Below are positions 26,785-35,142 of a stretch of DNA of 64,000 bases, piece after piece. The notes under the pieces were generated by a model. That model ran no database searches. It saw only the letters and a list, made by a program, of their open reading frames with translations, and was not told the origin of the DNA. Source of the DNA: an uncultured Bacteroidales bacterium (GTDB lineage: Bacteria; Bacteroidota; Bacteroidia; Bacteroidales; UBA932); the NCBI GenBank assembly GCA_945874155.1, contig CAMCFO010000011.1, positions 1 to 64,000 of the forward strand, read 5' to 3'. The position numbers and the translations under genes are program-made. Positions within the stretch are counted from its first letter, which is position 1; each line of letters begins with the position of its first letter.

Positions 26785-29700
26785 TCAGCCCTGCTTTCTG
26801 ACGCAGATTCTGATACTGCCTTCCGCCCATTCCACTTCGCTTCCCCCAGATGCGTCACCGAGGACGATTTCGAGGGCAAGGGTCTGGGATGCTATATATT
26901 TGTCAAAAGACTTGAGTGTGTCTTCAATTTCGCTGCGGTACTCTCCGGTCACCGGGTCAATGGTGACTGTGATTCTGTCGGTTACCTCAAAACCGCTTTC
27001 CTTGCGCAGGTTCTGAATGCGGTTGATGAGTTCTCGTGCCACGCCTTCCCGCCTGAGATCGTCGGTAACGGTGACATCGAGAGCCAGGGTCAGCTGACCG
27101 TCATTTGCCACGAGCCATCCCGGCATATCTTCGGATGTCACCTCATAGTCGCCCTTGGACAGAACCACATCTCCGGAAGGGAGAGCAAGAGTATAGCTAT
27201 CCGAAGCCTCGATGGCCACGATTTCCTCCTGGCTGAGTTTGGTGAATGCGGCTGCGATTTCCTTCATCTGCTTGCCGTACAGCTTGCCTAGGGTCTTGAA
27301 ATTAGGCTTGATTTTCTTGGTGATCAGGCCCACTGTGTCGTGGATGAATTCAGCATCCTTGACATTCACCTCGCCCAGAAGAAGGGTCTTCACTTTCTCC
27401 AGCTGCTCCTTCACCTTGTCACTGATAACCGGAATCACAATCTTGGAGAGCGGCTGACGCACCTTGATATTCACCTTGCGGCGAAGTGCCAGCACCATCG
27501 AAGAGGCTTTCTGTGCGAGTTCCATCCTCTCTTCCAGATCTTTGTCCACTGCAGCCTCATTCCATACAGGCATAGCCACAAAATGAACTGAGCGGAACTC
27601 GGAATCGGCATCAGAGCCGGTGAGGTCGAGATAGAGCCTGTCCATATAGAAAGGAGCTATAGGAGCCGCAAGGATGGAGACTTTCAGCAGAACCTCGTGG
27701 AGGGTCTGATAGGCCGAAAGTTTGTCCTGACTCATTCCGCCTCCCCAGAAACGCTTCCTGCCCAGGCGCACATACCAGTTGCTCAGATGGTCGCAAACGA
27801 ATTCCTGAATCAGACGGCCCGCCTGGGTGACATCATAATCCTCATAGGCAGCCTCCACATCCTTCACGAGCGAATTGAGCAGGGAGAGGATCCAGCGGTC
27901 GAGCTCCGGACGCTCCGAAAGAGGAACTGCCGGGGCCTGAGGGTCGAAATTGTCCACATTGGCGTAGAGGGCAAAGAAGGAATAGGTGTTGTAGAGCGTG
28001 CCGAAGAACTTTCTGCGCACCTCATCCACTCCTGCCGCATCGAAACGCAGGTTGTCCCAAGGCTGGGCGTTTGTGAGCATATACCACCTGAGGGCATCTG
28101 CACCGTAGTCGTCCAGGGCCTTGAAAGGGTCCACAGCATTGCCCTTGCGCTTGCTCATCTTGTCTCCGTTCTTGTCGAGAACGAGCCCGTTGGAAATCAC
28201 CCTCTTGAAAGCGCATTTGCCGCTGACCATAGTATTGATTGCGTGCAGGGTGTAGAACCATCCTCTTGTCTGGTCCACGCCCTCTGCAATGAAATCTGCA
28301 GTGCATCCGAAATATTTGCTTCCGAGATTGCGAAGTCCCTCCTGGGCATAAGGCATAGCTCCGGAATCGAACCACACATCAATCAGGTCACTTTCCCTCA
28401 CCATCTTCTTTCCGGATTCGCTCACCAGGAAAATCTCATCCACGTAAGGGCGGTGCAAATCGATTCTGTCATAATTCTCCTTTGACATATCCTCAGGGTC
28501 GAAGCCCTTGTCTTTCAAAGGATTGCTTGCCATTATTCCGGCAGCGACAGATTTCTCTATCTCTGCATAAAGCTCCTTCAAAGAACCTATGCATTTTTCT
28601 TCACGGCCGTCTTCACTGCGCCATACGGGGAGAGGTGTGCCCCAGTAACGGCTGCGGCTGAGGTTCCAGTCCTGAATGTTCTCGAGCCACTTGCCGAAAC
28701 GGCCGGTACCTGTGGACTCAGGCTTCCAGACTATGGTGTCGTTGAGTTCCATCATCTTCTCGCGCACCGCGGTGGTCTTGATGAACCAGGAGTTAAGAGG
28801 GTAGTAGAGCACCGGCTTGTCGGTCCTCCAGCAGTGAGGATAGGTGTGGACGTGCTTCTCGATTCTGAATGCCTTGCCCTGGGATTTGAGCATTACGCTC
28901 AGGTCTATGTCCAAAGTAGGGGCATCCGGAGCAAGGGACGGGTCATAGGCATTCTTGACATACCTTCCGGCCCATTCCGCATAATCGGCAGACACGTGCG
29001 CGGCGGCATATTCCGGGTCCATATCCTCAAGCCTGAAGAAACGTCCCTGACGGTCCACCTGGGCATAGAGGTCTCCATTTGTGTCACGCACCATAATGGC
29101 AGGCACACCTGCTGCCTTTGCCACCCTGTTGTCGTCCGCACCGAAGGTCGGAGCAATGTGCACAATACCCGTAGTGCCCTCCTCGACTGTCACATAGTCG
29201 CCCGGGATGACCTTGAATGCACCATCCCCTTCCGGCTTGAACCAAGGGATGAGCTGATGATATTTGATGCCGACGAGTTCGCTGCCCTTGATTTCGCCGT
29301 CAAGAACGGTGTAGGGCACGAGCTTGTCGCCCGGTTTGTAGTCTTCGAAAGAAAGCTCCGCCGCCTTGGCATTGAACCAGGAACCCACGAGCGCCTTTGC
29401 CAGCACATAGATGGCCGGGGCTCCGGTGTAAGGGTTGAAGGATTTCACCCTCACGTAGTCTATGTTCGGGCCCACACAGAGAGCCGTGTTGGAAGGCAGG
29501 GTCCACGGAGTTGTGGTCCAGGCGAGGAAATATACCGGCAGAGTCTCACAGCCGAAAAGTTTCTGGGACTTTTCGTCCTTGATGACTTCGAACTGCACTG
29601 CTGCGGTGGTGTCCTTGACGTCCCTGTAGCAGCCCGGCTGGTTGAGTTCGTGGGAACTCAGGCCCGTTCCGGCAGCCGGGGAATAAGGCTGTATGGAGAA

Positions 29701-30225
29701 ACCCTTGTAGAGCAAGCCCTTGTCATAGATATCCTTGAGCAGATACCAGAGAGTCTCGATATAGCGGTTGTCGTAGGTGATGTAGGCATCGTCGGTGTCC
29801 ACCCAATAGCCGATTCTGTCGGTCAGTGACACCCATTCCTTAGTGTATTTCATCACCTCTTTGCGGCAGACCGCATTGTATTCCGCCACGGAGATTTTCT
29901 TGCCTATGTCTTCCTTGGTGATGCCGAGTTTCTTTTCCACTCCCAATTCCACCGGAAGACCGTGAGTGTCCCAGCCTGCACGGCGTCTCACCTTGTAGCC
30001 GGACTGGGTCTTGTACCTGCAGATAGCGTCCTTGATGGAACGGCCCATCACGTGGTGGATGCCTGGCATACCGTTGGCGGAAGGAGGTCCTTCGAAGAAA
30101 ATGAACTCAGGTGCTCCTTCACGGAGTTCCAGAGATTTCTCGAAGGCGGAATTCTTCTTCCAGCGCTCCAGCATACTGTCGTCAATCCCCACAAGGTCAA
30201 GCCCTTTATATTCCTTGAATTTCAT
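26785..30225 (-). CDS. ileS: Isoleucyl-tRNA synthetase
   Basis: A 1146-residue class I aminoacyl-tRNA synthetase that charges tRNA-Ile and edits valine. The HIGH-type motif appears as GIHHVMGR (about 55-62) within FFEGPPSANGMPG, the editing domain follows (about 190-400), and KMSKRKGNAV lies near 687-696. The tRNA-binding C-terminal part is present to the end. The length is that of the eukaryote-like type B enzymes, longer than the E. coli type. The start ATG yields the typical MKFKEYKGLDL beginning. It shares the region 30226-30337 with the divergent cvpA gene and is followed by the TraR/DksA-like gene and lspA. Confidence 0.97.
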   Translation of the reverse strand: MKFKEYKGLDLVGIDDSMLERWKKNSAFEKSLELREGAPEFIFFEGPPSANGMPGIHHVMGRSIKDAICRYKTQSGYKVRRRAGWDTHGLPVELGVEKKLGITKEDIGKKISVAEYNAVCRKEVMKYTKEWVSLTDRIGYWVDTDDAYITYDNRYIETLWYLLKDIYDKGLLYKGFSIQPYSPAAGTGLSSHELNQPGCYRDVKDTTAAVQFEVIKDEKSQKLFGCETLPVYFLAWTTTPWTLPSNTALCVGPNIDYVRVKSFNPYTGAPAIYVLAKALVGSWFNAKAAELSFEDYKPGDKLVPYTVLDGEIKGSELVGIKYHQLIPWFKPEGDGAFKVIPGDYVTVEEGTTGIVHIAPTFGADDNRVAKAAGVPAIMVRDTNGDLYAQVDRQGRFFRLEDMDPEYAAAHVSADYAEWAGRYVKNAYDPSLAPDAPTLDIDLSVMLKSQGKAFRIEKHVHTYPHCWRTDKPVLYYPLNSWFIKTTAVREKMMELNDTIVWKPESTGTGRFGKWLENIQDWNLSRSRYWGTPLPVWRSEDGREEKCIGSLKELYAEIEKSVAAGIMASNPLKDKGFDPEDMSKENYDRIDLHRPYVDEIFLVSESGKKMVRESDLIDVWFDSGAMPYAQEGLRNLGSKYFGCTADFIAEGVDQTRGWFYTLHAINTMVSGKCAFKRVISNGLVLDKNGDKMSKRKGNAVDPFKALDDYGADALRWYMLTNAQPWDNLRFDAAGVDEVRRKFFGTLYNTYSFFALYANVDNFDPQAPAVPLSERPELDRWILSLLNSLVKDVEAAYEDYDVTQAGRLIQEFVCDHLSNWYVRLGRKRFWGGGMSQDKLSAYQTLHEVLLKVSILAAPIAPFYMDRLYLDLTGSDADSEFRSVHFVAMPVWNEAAVDKDLEERMELAQKASSMVLALRRKVNIKVRQPLSKIVIPVISDKVKEQLEKVKTLLLGEVNVKDAEFIHDTVGLITKKIKPNFKTLGKLYGKQMKEIAAAFTKLSQEEIVAIEASDSYTLALPSGDVVLSKGDYEVTSEDMPGWLVANDGQLTLALDVTVTDDLRREGVARELINRIQNLRKESGFEVTDRITVTIDPVTGEYRSEIEDTLKSFDKYIASQTLALEIVLGDASGGSEVEWAEGSIRICVRKQG

Positions 30226-30278
30226 CTTTATTCAATATGTTATGTTTCACTTTGCGCAATGCGTCGAAATAGAAACTG

Positions 30279-30305
30279 CAAATATAAGGATTTTTACTAA
30301 TTTTG
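30279..30305. promoter_or_regulatory. Divergent -7 boxes between ileS and cvpA
   Basis: TATATTTG lies on the minus strand at 30286-30279, about 54 bases upstream of the ileS ATG, and TAATTTTG lies on the plus strand at 30298-30305, 32 bases before the cvpA ATG. Both fit the TAnnTTTG box. Neither has a TTTG at the ideal 19-21 base spacing, so the -33 parts are weak. Confidence 0.4.
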
Positions 30306-30337
30306 CCGACCAAATTGAACAAACTGACTTACTGGTT

Positions 30338-30832
30338 ATGGCAATATTCGACATCATTGTACTTGTCTGCCTGGGGATGGCTCTTTTTTTCGGAATATTC
30401 AAGGGGTTCATCCGGCAGGCGGTATCCTTTGCAGGCCTTTTCATAGCGGTCTGGCTCGGATCGAAGTTTACCCTTCCTGTCAGCACCTGGATGCAGAAAT
30501 GGATTGAACTGGATATGACAGCACTCAAGGCCATAGCCTTTGTCGGCGTTTTCGTTCTCACCCTTCTGGTGGTAACTTTCATCGGGAAACTGCTGGACAA
30601 AGTCGTCAGCGTGGCTATGCTCGGGTGGCTGAACCGCCTGCTGGGCGCTGTGCTGTCGGTCTGCGAATGTATGTTTTTCCTCGGGATGGGACTTATGCTC
30701 TTCGATGCTCTGAACTCCGCATTCAACCTGGTAGCGCAGGCAAAGTTGGACGCATCCCTCTGTTATGCCCCGCTCAAGGCCGTGGCTTATGCAGTATTCC
30801 CGTATCTGAAACAGTTGTTTTTCTGGAACTAA
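30338..30832 (+). CDS. CvpA family membrane protein
   Basis: A 164-residue inner-membrane protein with four hydrophobic segments (about 5-24, 28-46, 65-88, 101-122), the pattern of CvpA/colicin V production proteins. FDIIVLVCLGMALFFGIFKG at the N-terminus is typical. The precise function of this family is unsettled; it is linked to envelope stress and toxin secretion in other bacteria. The ATG at 30338 is chosen because upstream in-frame codons cross the ileS promoter and have no membrane character. It is 32 bases before tsaB and probably co-transcribed with it. Confidence 0.85.
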   Translation: MAIFDIIVLVCLGMALFFGIFKGFIRQAVSFAGLFIAVWLGSKFTLPVSTWMQKWIELDMTALKAIAFVGVFVLTLLVVTFIGKLLDKVVSVAMLGWLNRLLGAVLSVCECMFFLGMGLMLFDALNSAFNLVAQAKLDASLCYAPLKAVAYAVFPYLKQLFFWN

Positions 30833-30864
30833 CTTCCCATCAACCGTATAAAGCCTCAAAGAAT

Positions 30865-31581
30865 ATGGACAGGATAATCACAATAGAAACTTCCACCGAC
30901 CTCTGCTCCACCGCCCTGATTGAAGACGGAGAGGTCGTTTGCAGCAGGGAAAGCGGGAAAGACCGGTCCCACGCCTCCCTAACCGCAGTTTTCATAGATG
31001 AAATGCTAAAGGAAAGAGGTTGCAGCGCAAAAGACTGCTCGGCCGTGTGCGTGAGCGAAGGTCCCGGTTCATATACAGGTTTGCGTGTGGGAGTGTCTTC
31101 GGCAAAGGGTCTGTGTTTCGGGGCGGACCTGCCCCTACTGAGTGTCAGCACCCTTGAAGTACTTGCTGTTCAGGCAATTATGGAGGGAGAACAGGCTGAT
31201 TTCATAGTCCCGATGATAGATGCCAGAAGGATGGAAGTTTTTGCTGCAGTTTATTCCGGCACCGGAGAACTGCTTGAAAATCACACCGATTCCGGTCTTC
31301 CTCACAGCGACAGGGCCAGTGCGATAATTGTGGAAAACGATAGTTTCAGAGACCTGCTCGAAAAAGGCAGCGTGCTCTTCGTGGGAGACGGTGCTCTCAA
31401 ATGCAGGGAAGTCATCACCCATCCCAATGCCCGTTTCAAAGAATCCAGTCCAAGGGCAGCCTCAATGGCAAGTCTCGCCGTCCGAGAACTCAAAGCAAAA
31501 CGGTTCAAGGATGTTGCCTACCTCGAACCGTTCTATCTTAAGGATTTTGTCGTAACCGCTTCGAAGAAGAAGCTTTTCTGA
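30865..31581 (+). CDS. tsaB: tRNA threonylcarbamoyladenosine biosynthesis protein TsaB
   Basis: A 238-residue ASKHA-fold protein. TsaB pairs with TsaD (and TsaE) to place threonylcarbamoyl on A37 of ANN-decoding tRNAs. The N-terminal IITIETSTDLCSTALIEDGE and the SEGPGSYTGLRVGVSSAKGL segment (about 65-85) are diagnostic. It lacks the metal-binding His residues of TsaD, as expected. The ATG at 30865 gives the family N-terminus. It is read toward the thioredoxin-like gene, with only 13 bases between the two stops and no obvious terminator in that gap. Confidence 0.95.
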   Translation: MDRIITIETSTDLCSTALIEDGEVVCSRESGKDRSHASLTAVFIDEMLKERGCSAKDCSAVCVSEGPGSYTGLRVGVSSAKGLCFGADLPLLSVSTLEVLAVQAIMEGEQADFIVPMIDARRMEVFAAVYSGTGELLENHTDSGLPHSDRASAIIVENDSFRDLLEKGSVLFVGDGALKCREVITHPNARFKESSPRAASMASLAVRELKAKRFKDVAYLEPFYLKDFVVTASKKKLF

Positions 31582-31594
31582 CGCAACTGCCTTA

Positions 31595-32737
31595 TTATCG
31601 CAGCATTTTGTCGAGAAGTTCTCCGAGGGACTTTTCGTCGGTGATTTTCGCATCCACAAGTTCTCCCTTGCATAAGAAATAGGACGCCGGGAGAGCCTGG
31701 ATGTTGTACATACCTATATATTTGGAATTGCTTCCGTTGGAGTCGCAGACATTGGTCCACGGGAGGTTCTGAGCCTTCACCACCTTAGCCCAGTTGGTCT
31801 TGTCCAGGTCCAGGGCTACGGAGTAGATGTCAAATCCGCGGCTGTGGTACTTGTCGTAGTATTTCTTGAGCACATCAATGTTGAGCCTGCACTGTTCGGG
31901 ATCGGTTGCACTCCAGAAATGCAGCATCACCAGCCTTGCATCAATGTCGCTGAGTTTCACTTTCTGAGCCTGTATGTCCGGAAGTTCCACATCAAAGAAT
32001 GAGACTTGCTGAGCATTCTTCACTCCATTGAGCAGAGACATATAATTCATCCTGTTCTTCGCTTCGTCTTTGAGAGCCTTCACATATTTCGATGAAGGAT
32101 AGACAGTTGCAAGCGAGTCAGCCACAGCGGTCATAGTGATTCCGTCTGTTGCCTGCCCGAACACCGGAATGCCGTCCATAAACTCCTGATAGAACACCGG
32201 CACCACGGTCATTGACTTGCTGTTTTCAAGCACGTATTTCACACACTTGCGGTAGTAATCCACATAAGTCTGCCCCATCTGCCTTTTCAGGTCTGCAATC
32301 TCGGCATCGTCGTCGCTGCGGTTCATATCATAGGCAATGTCGGAAAGTGTCTCGGACACCTGCACAAAATCGCGGTTCAGGGCAAAAAGCCTTTCGGCCT
32401 CAGCATACCCCTCAACGGCCTTGTTTCCGAGACTGTCCATAGTGAAGCTCACCACTTCGCCCTTCTCCAGAAGCACTTCCACGAGTTTGCGGTTCTTGAC
32501 ATAGAGATAGTAGAACTCCGGCTGCCCTTTTTCCATTTCCAAGCGGCAGAAAGCCTTTCCGGCAGCATCGGTCCTGACCGTATCTACAACATTGTACTTA
32601 TTGACATTCAATGCCTTGACAATGACTTCCGTATCCGGATACTGGTCCAGAGAAATCTCTATTCCGGTCTTACGGGAGCAGGAAACCGCGAGAGCAGCCG
32701 CCAAAACGGCGATGCACAAAAATCTTGGTGCTTTCAT
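31595..32737 (-). CDS. Thioredoxin-like lipoprotein without a CxxC motif
   Basis: A 380-residue lipoprotein (ALAVSC, Cys about 20). Residues 24-120 resemble the DUF4369 domain (a beta-rich domain before TlpA-like proteins), a helical linker follows, and residues about 245-380 form an AhpC/TSA-TlpA thioredoxin fold (LVMLHFWSATDPEQCRLNID, YSVALDLDKTNWAKVVKAQN, ALPASYFLCKGELV). The redox site is degenerate: WSATDPEQC has one Cys and no CxxC, though a cis-Pro (LPAS) is kept. It is therefore likely not a disulfide reductase. It lies 2 bases after the HIT gene in a greA-HIT operon. The substrate is unknown. Confidence 0.82.
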   Translation of the reverse strand: MKAPRFLCIAVLAAALAVSCSRKTGIEISLDQYPDTEVIVKALNVNKYNVVDTVRTDAAGKAFCRLEMEKGQPEFYYLYVKNRKLVEVLLEKGEVVSFTMDSLGNKAVEGYAEAERLFALNRDFVQVSETLSDIAYDMNRSDDDAEIADLKRQMGQTYVDYYRKCVKYVLENSKSMTVVPVFYQEFMDGIPVFGQATDGITMTAVADSLATVYPSSKYVKALKDEAKNRMNYMSLLNGVKNAQQVSFFDVELPDIQAQKVKLSDIDARLVMLHFWSATDPEQCRLNIDVLKKYYDKYHSRGFDIYSVALDLDKTNWAKVVKAQNLPWTNVCDSNGSNSKYIGMYNIQALPASYFLCKGELVDAKITDEKSLGELLDKMLR

Positions 32738-32739
32738 AT

Positions 32740-33144
32740 TTACTTAAGTTTGGAGAACTCCGCAAAAATGGCATCCGCCGTCTGCTGCATCTGCTCCGGG
32801 GTGAGGCTCACGTGCTTGCCGAAAGCCATATCGGACTCTTTCTGCAACGGCACCAGATGTATGTGGGTGTGAGGAACTTCCATCCCGAGCACAGCCACGC
32901 CCACCCTCTTGCAGGGCACGGCATTCTTCAGGGCCACAGCCACTTTCTTCGCGAAGGCCCAGAGTCCTGCGTAGCTGTCGTCGTCCAGATTGAAAATGTA
33001 GTCGTCTTCAACATTCTTGGGGATGACGAGAGTATGTCCCTGTACCATAGGGTTGATGTCGAGGAAGGCATAGTAGTCTTCGCTTTCGGCACACTTGTAA
33101 GACGGGATTTCTCCCTTGGCGATACGGGTGAAAATTGTTGCCAT
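32740..33144 (-). CDS. HIT family nucleotide-binding protein
   Basis: A 134-residue histidine-triad protein of the HINT/Fhit-like group. The diagnostic PHTHIHLVPL (HxHxH, about 99-108) carries the catalytic His, and IFTRIAKGEIPSYKCAES at the N-terminus and YAFLDINPMVQGHTLVIPK are typical. Such proteins hydrolyse adenosine phosphoramidates or dinucleoside polyphosphates; the exact substrate cannot be told. It lies between greA (18 bases upstream) and the thioredoxin-like lipoprotein in one operon. Confidence 0.93.
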   Translation of the reverse strand: MATIFTRIAKGEIPSYKCAESEDYYAFLDINPMVQGHTLVIPKNVEDDYIFNLDDDSYAGLWAFAKKVAVALKNAVPCKRVGVAVLGMEVPHTHIHLVPLQKESDMAFGKHVSLTPEQMQQTADAIFAEFSKLK

Positions 33145-33162
33145 ATAGCGTTATGTCCAGAA

Positions 33163-33630
33163 TTAAAGTGTGATGTCCAGAATTTCGAACTTGATGATTC
33201 CTGAAGGCACTTTAGCCTCCACGATTTCGCCCTTGGAGTGGCCCAGAAGAGCCTTGCCTATAGGGGTGGTGGCTGCCAGCTTGCCCTTGGTGAAATCTGC
33301 CTCGGACTCGCCTACGAGGGTGAATTCCATCACCTTGTTGAGAGCCAAGTTCTTCACTTTCACCTTGTTGAGCATCTGCACCTTGTCCGTGCCGATCATT
33401 GATTCGTCGATTACCCTTGCATTGGCAATCTGGTCCTGAAGTTTGGAAATATTGAGTTCCAAAAGTCCCTGAGCCTCCCTGGCCGCCTCATATTCGGCGT
33501 TTTCTGAGAGGTCCCCCTTGTCGCGAGCTTCTGCAATCTGAGCCGAGATAACAGGACGCTGTGCGAGTGCATCTGCCAAATCTTTCTTCAGTTTGTCAAG
33601 TCCCTGCTGGGTCAAATAATGGATAGCCAT
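33163..33630 (-). CDS. greA: Transcription elongation factor GreA
   Basis: A 155-residue protein with an N-terminal antiparallel coiled coil (about 1-75, with ARDKGDLSENAEYEAAREAQ holding the acidic tip) and a C-terminal FKBP-like domain (about 80-155). GreA enters the RNA polymerase secondary channel and stimulates cleavage of backtracked RNA. The two acidic tip residues (Asp and Glu of GDLSENAEY) are present. It is transcribed from a good promoter at 33771-33801 through a leader of about 130 bases. Confidence 0.96.
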   Translation of the reverse strand: MAIHYLTQQGLDKLKKDLADALAQRPVISAQIAEARDKGDLSENAEYEAAREAQGLLELNISKLQDQIANARVIDESMIGTDKVQMLNKVKVKNLALNKVMEFTLVGESEADFTKGKLAATTPIGKALLGHSKGEIVEAKVPSGIIKFEILDITL

Positions 33631-33672
33631 AATTTTGTATTTTTAAGTTTTTACTTCTGTCTTTTGTTTCAT

Positions 33673-33745
33673 CCGGCATTTTCCCACACGCCGGACTGTC
33701 CTCTGCCGTACACTAAAATAAAGAGAGCTCCGCTTTTAACGCGGA
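33673..33745 (-). promoter_or_regulatory. greA leader with two stem-loops
   Basis: The predicted greA leader (from about 33764 to 33631) contains two hairpins: TCCGC/GCGGA with a 7-base loop (33729-33745) and CCGGC/GCCGG with a 12-base loop (33673-33694). There is no U-run after either, so they are not terminators. They may be part of a structured leader; no known riboswitch is recognised. Confidence 0.35.
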
Positions 33746-33770
33746 ACCCTATCCCAGTGGTCGTCAGTTG

Positions 33771-33801
33771 CAAAGGTAAAAACTTTTTGGGAACAAACAA
33801 A
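33771..33801 (-). promoter_or_regulatory. Bacteroidetes-type promoter of greA
   Basis: On the minus strand TTTG at 33801-33798 and TACCTTTG at 33778-33771 are 19 bases apart, an exact match to the Bacteroides consensus. The start point would be near 33764. The promoter lies just upstream of the 3' end of tilS (33814). Confidence 0.6.
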
Positions 33802-33813
33802 ATTCCTCAATTT

Positions 33814-35142
33814 TCAATTTTCCAATTTCAATCGCAGACAACAACGGGTCGCGAAAGACAGTTTCACGGAGTCATCCACCCTGTAGCCCACGAGGGCAAG
33901 CACGTGGGATGTTTCGGCATCTGCTGCCACGACCAAAGCTTTTTCTTTCTGCAAAGCATTGAATTTCAAATCAGTGAACAAGTCGCTGAGTTTTTTTCGC
34001 CCCTTTGTGCCTATGGGTCTCATCCAGTCCCCGTGCCTCCATTGTCTCACCACAAAAGGGAAAGGCAGCAGAGCGGCATCCACAACGGTTTCCCCCAATG
34101 GCCTTGCAAAAGAAAAATCCTCAGGACGGTCGAAAACTTCCACTGTCAGAGTCCCCGCAGCTGTCTCATAGTTTCCCGGAGCCTCTATCTCCACGTCTTC
34201 TTGCCGGATAGCAACATCCTCAGGCACAATCAGAACTGCATCAGAAGTCATCACAGCCTTGAGACCGTTGCTATGGAAGACCTTGCCCGGTACGGTGCGC
34301 CCGGAGCCCACCAGATCCAAAATGGAAGCAATCACCGCAGGAGCCATCCCCGCTTGCTCCAGATTGCTGTAAAGGGCATAGCGCCAATTCTTGCCCTTGC
34401 GGTCATATCCAATTCTCAACTCACCCGAAGGCATAATATCACTATCTACTGCAAAGTCGGGCAGAGCATCAGCGGCATCCTTGAAATTTGCCATATCCTG
34501 ATTAAGCGTGCGCACCACGGATGGATTCAGCCTCTCCAAAAGGGGCAGAACCTCGTTGCGAATGAGATTGCGCTTGTATTCGCAGGAGGAATTGGTGCGG
34601 TCTTCCCTCCATTTGACCCCGTTTGCAAAAGCATAGCCCTCAATCTGTTTGCGCGTCATATTCAGCATCGGGCGCCATATTCTCAATTCGCCTTCGCCGG
34701 GAATGAACATAAGGGAATATTCTTTCATTCCGCAAATGCCCCTCAGACCAGTACCACGGACAAGGTTCAGCAGCAGGGTTTCGGCATTGTCGTTTGCATT
34801 GTGCGCCACCACCACGCAGGCATATCCGTATTCCCGGCACAATCGGGCGAAAAAACCATAGCGCAGGTCCCGGGCTGCCATTTCTATGCTCAGGTTATGC
34901 TCCCTTGCATATTCCCCGGTGTCAAAATCTGAACGGTGGAAGGTGATGCCGCGATTACGGGCCCATTCGCAGACAAAATCGGCATCGCCGTCACTGTCCT
35001 CCCCTCTCAAGTGGAAATTGCAGTGGGCGATGCCGAATTCAAGTTTCTGAGAATAAATACTGTCGGCCAGAACCATAGAGTCAATTCCGCCGCTCACCGC
35101 GAGCAGCAGCTTCCCGTAGAACTCGTCAGGCCTGGGTTTCAT
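33814..35142 (-). CDS. tilS: tRNA(Ile)-lysidine synthase
   Basis: A 442-residue enzyme that turns the wobble C of tRNA-Ile(CAU) into lysidine using ATP and lysine. The PP-loop SGGIDS (about 16-21) is followed by FGIAHCNFHLRGEDSDGDAD and VAHNANDNAETLLLNLVRGT, the classical TilS block. The C-terminal substrate-binding domain ends near RPIGTKGRKKLSDLFTDLKF. Its ATG shares one base with the stop of the preceding DUF3078 gene (TGATG), so the two are translationally coupled. Confidence 0.95.
   Translation of the reverse strand: MKPRPDEFYGKLLLAVSGGIDSMVLADSIYSQKLEFGIAHCNFHLRGEDSDGDADFVCEWARNRGITFHRSDFDTGEYAREHNLSIEMAARDLRYGFFARLCREYGYACVVVAHNANDNAETLLLNLVRGTGLRGICGMKEYSLMFIPGEGELRIWRPMLNMTRKQIEGYAFANGVKWREDRTNSSCEYKRNLIRNEVLPLLERLNPSVVRTLNQDMANFKDAADALPDFAVDSDIMPSGELRIGYDRKGKNWRYALYSNLEQAGMAPAVIASILDLVGSGRTVPGKVFHSNGLKAVMTSDAVLIVPEDVAIRQEDVEIEAPGNYETAAGTLTVEVFDRPEDFSFARPLGETVVDAALLPFPFVVRQWRHGDWMRPIGTKGRKKLSDLFTDLKFNALQKEKALVVAADAETSHVLALVGYRVDDSVKLSFATRCCLRLKLEN

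Noticed and set aside
30625..30864. Extension of tsaB by 80 codons upstream
   Set aside because: It overlaps most of cvpA out of frame; the TsaB family begins at the ATG at 30865.
33729..33745. 5-base stem with a 7-base loop that looks like a tRNA anticodon arm
   Set aside because: No acceptor stem, D-arm or T-loop (GTTCGAAT) surrounds it on either strand.
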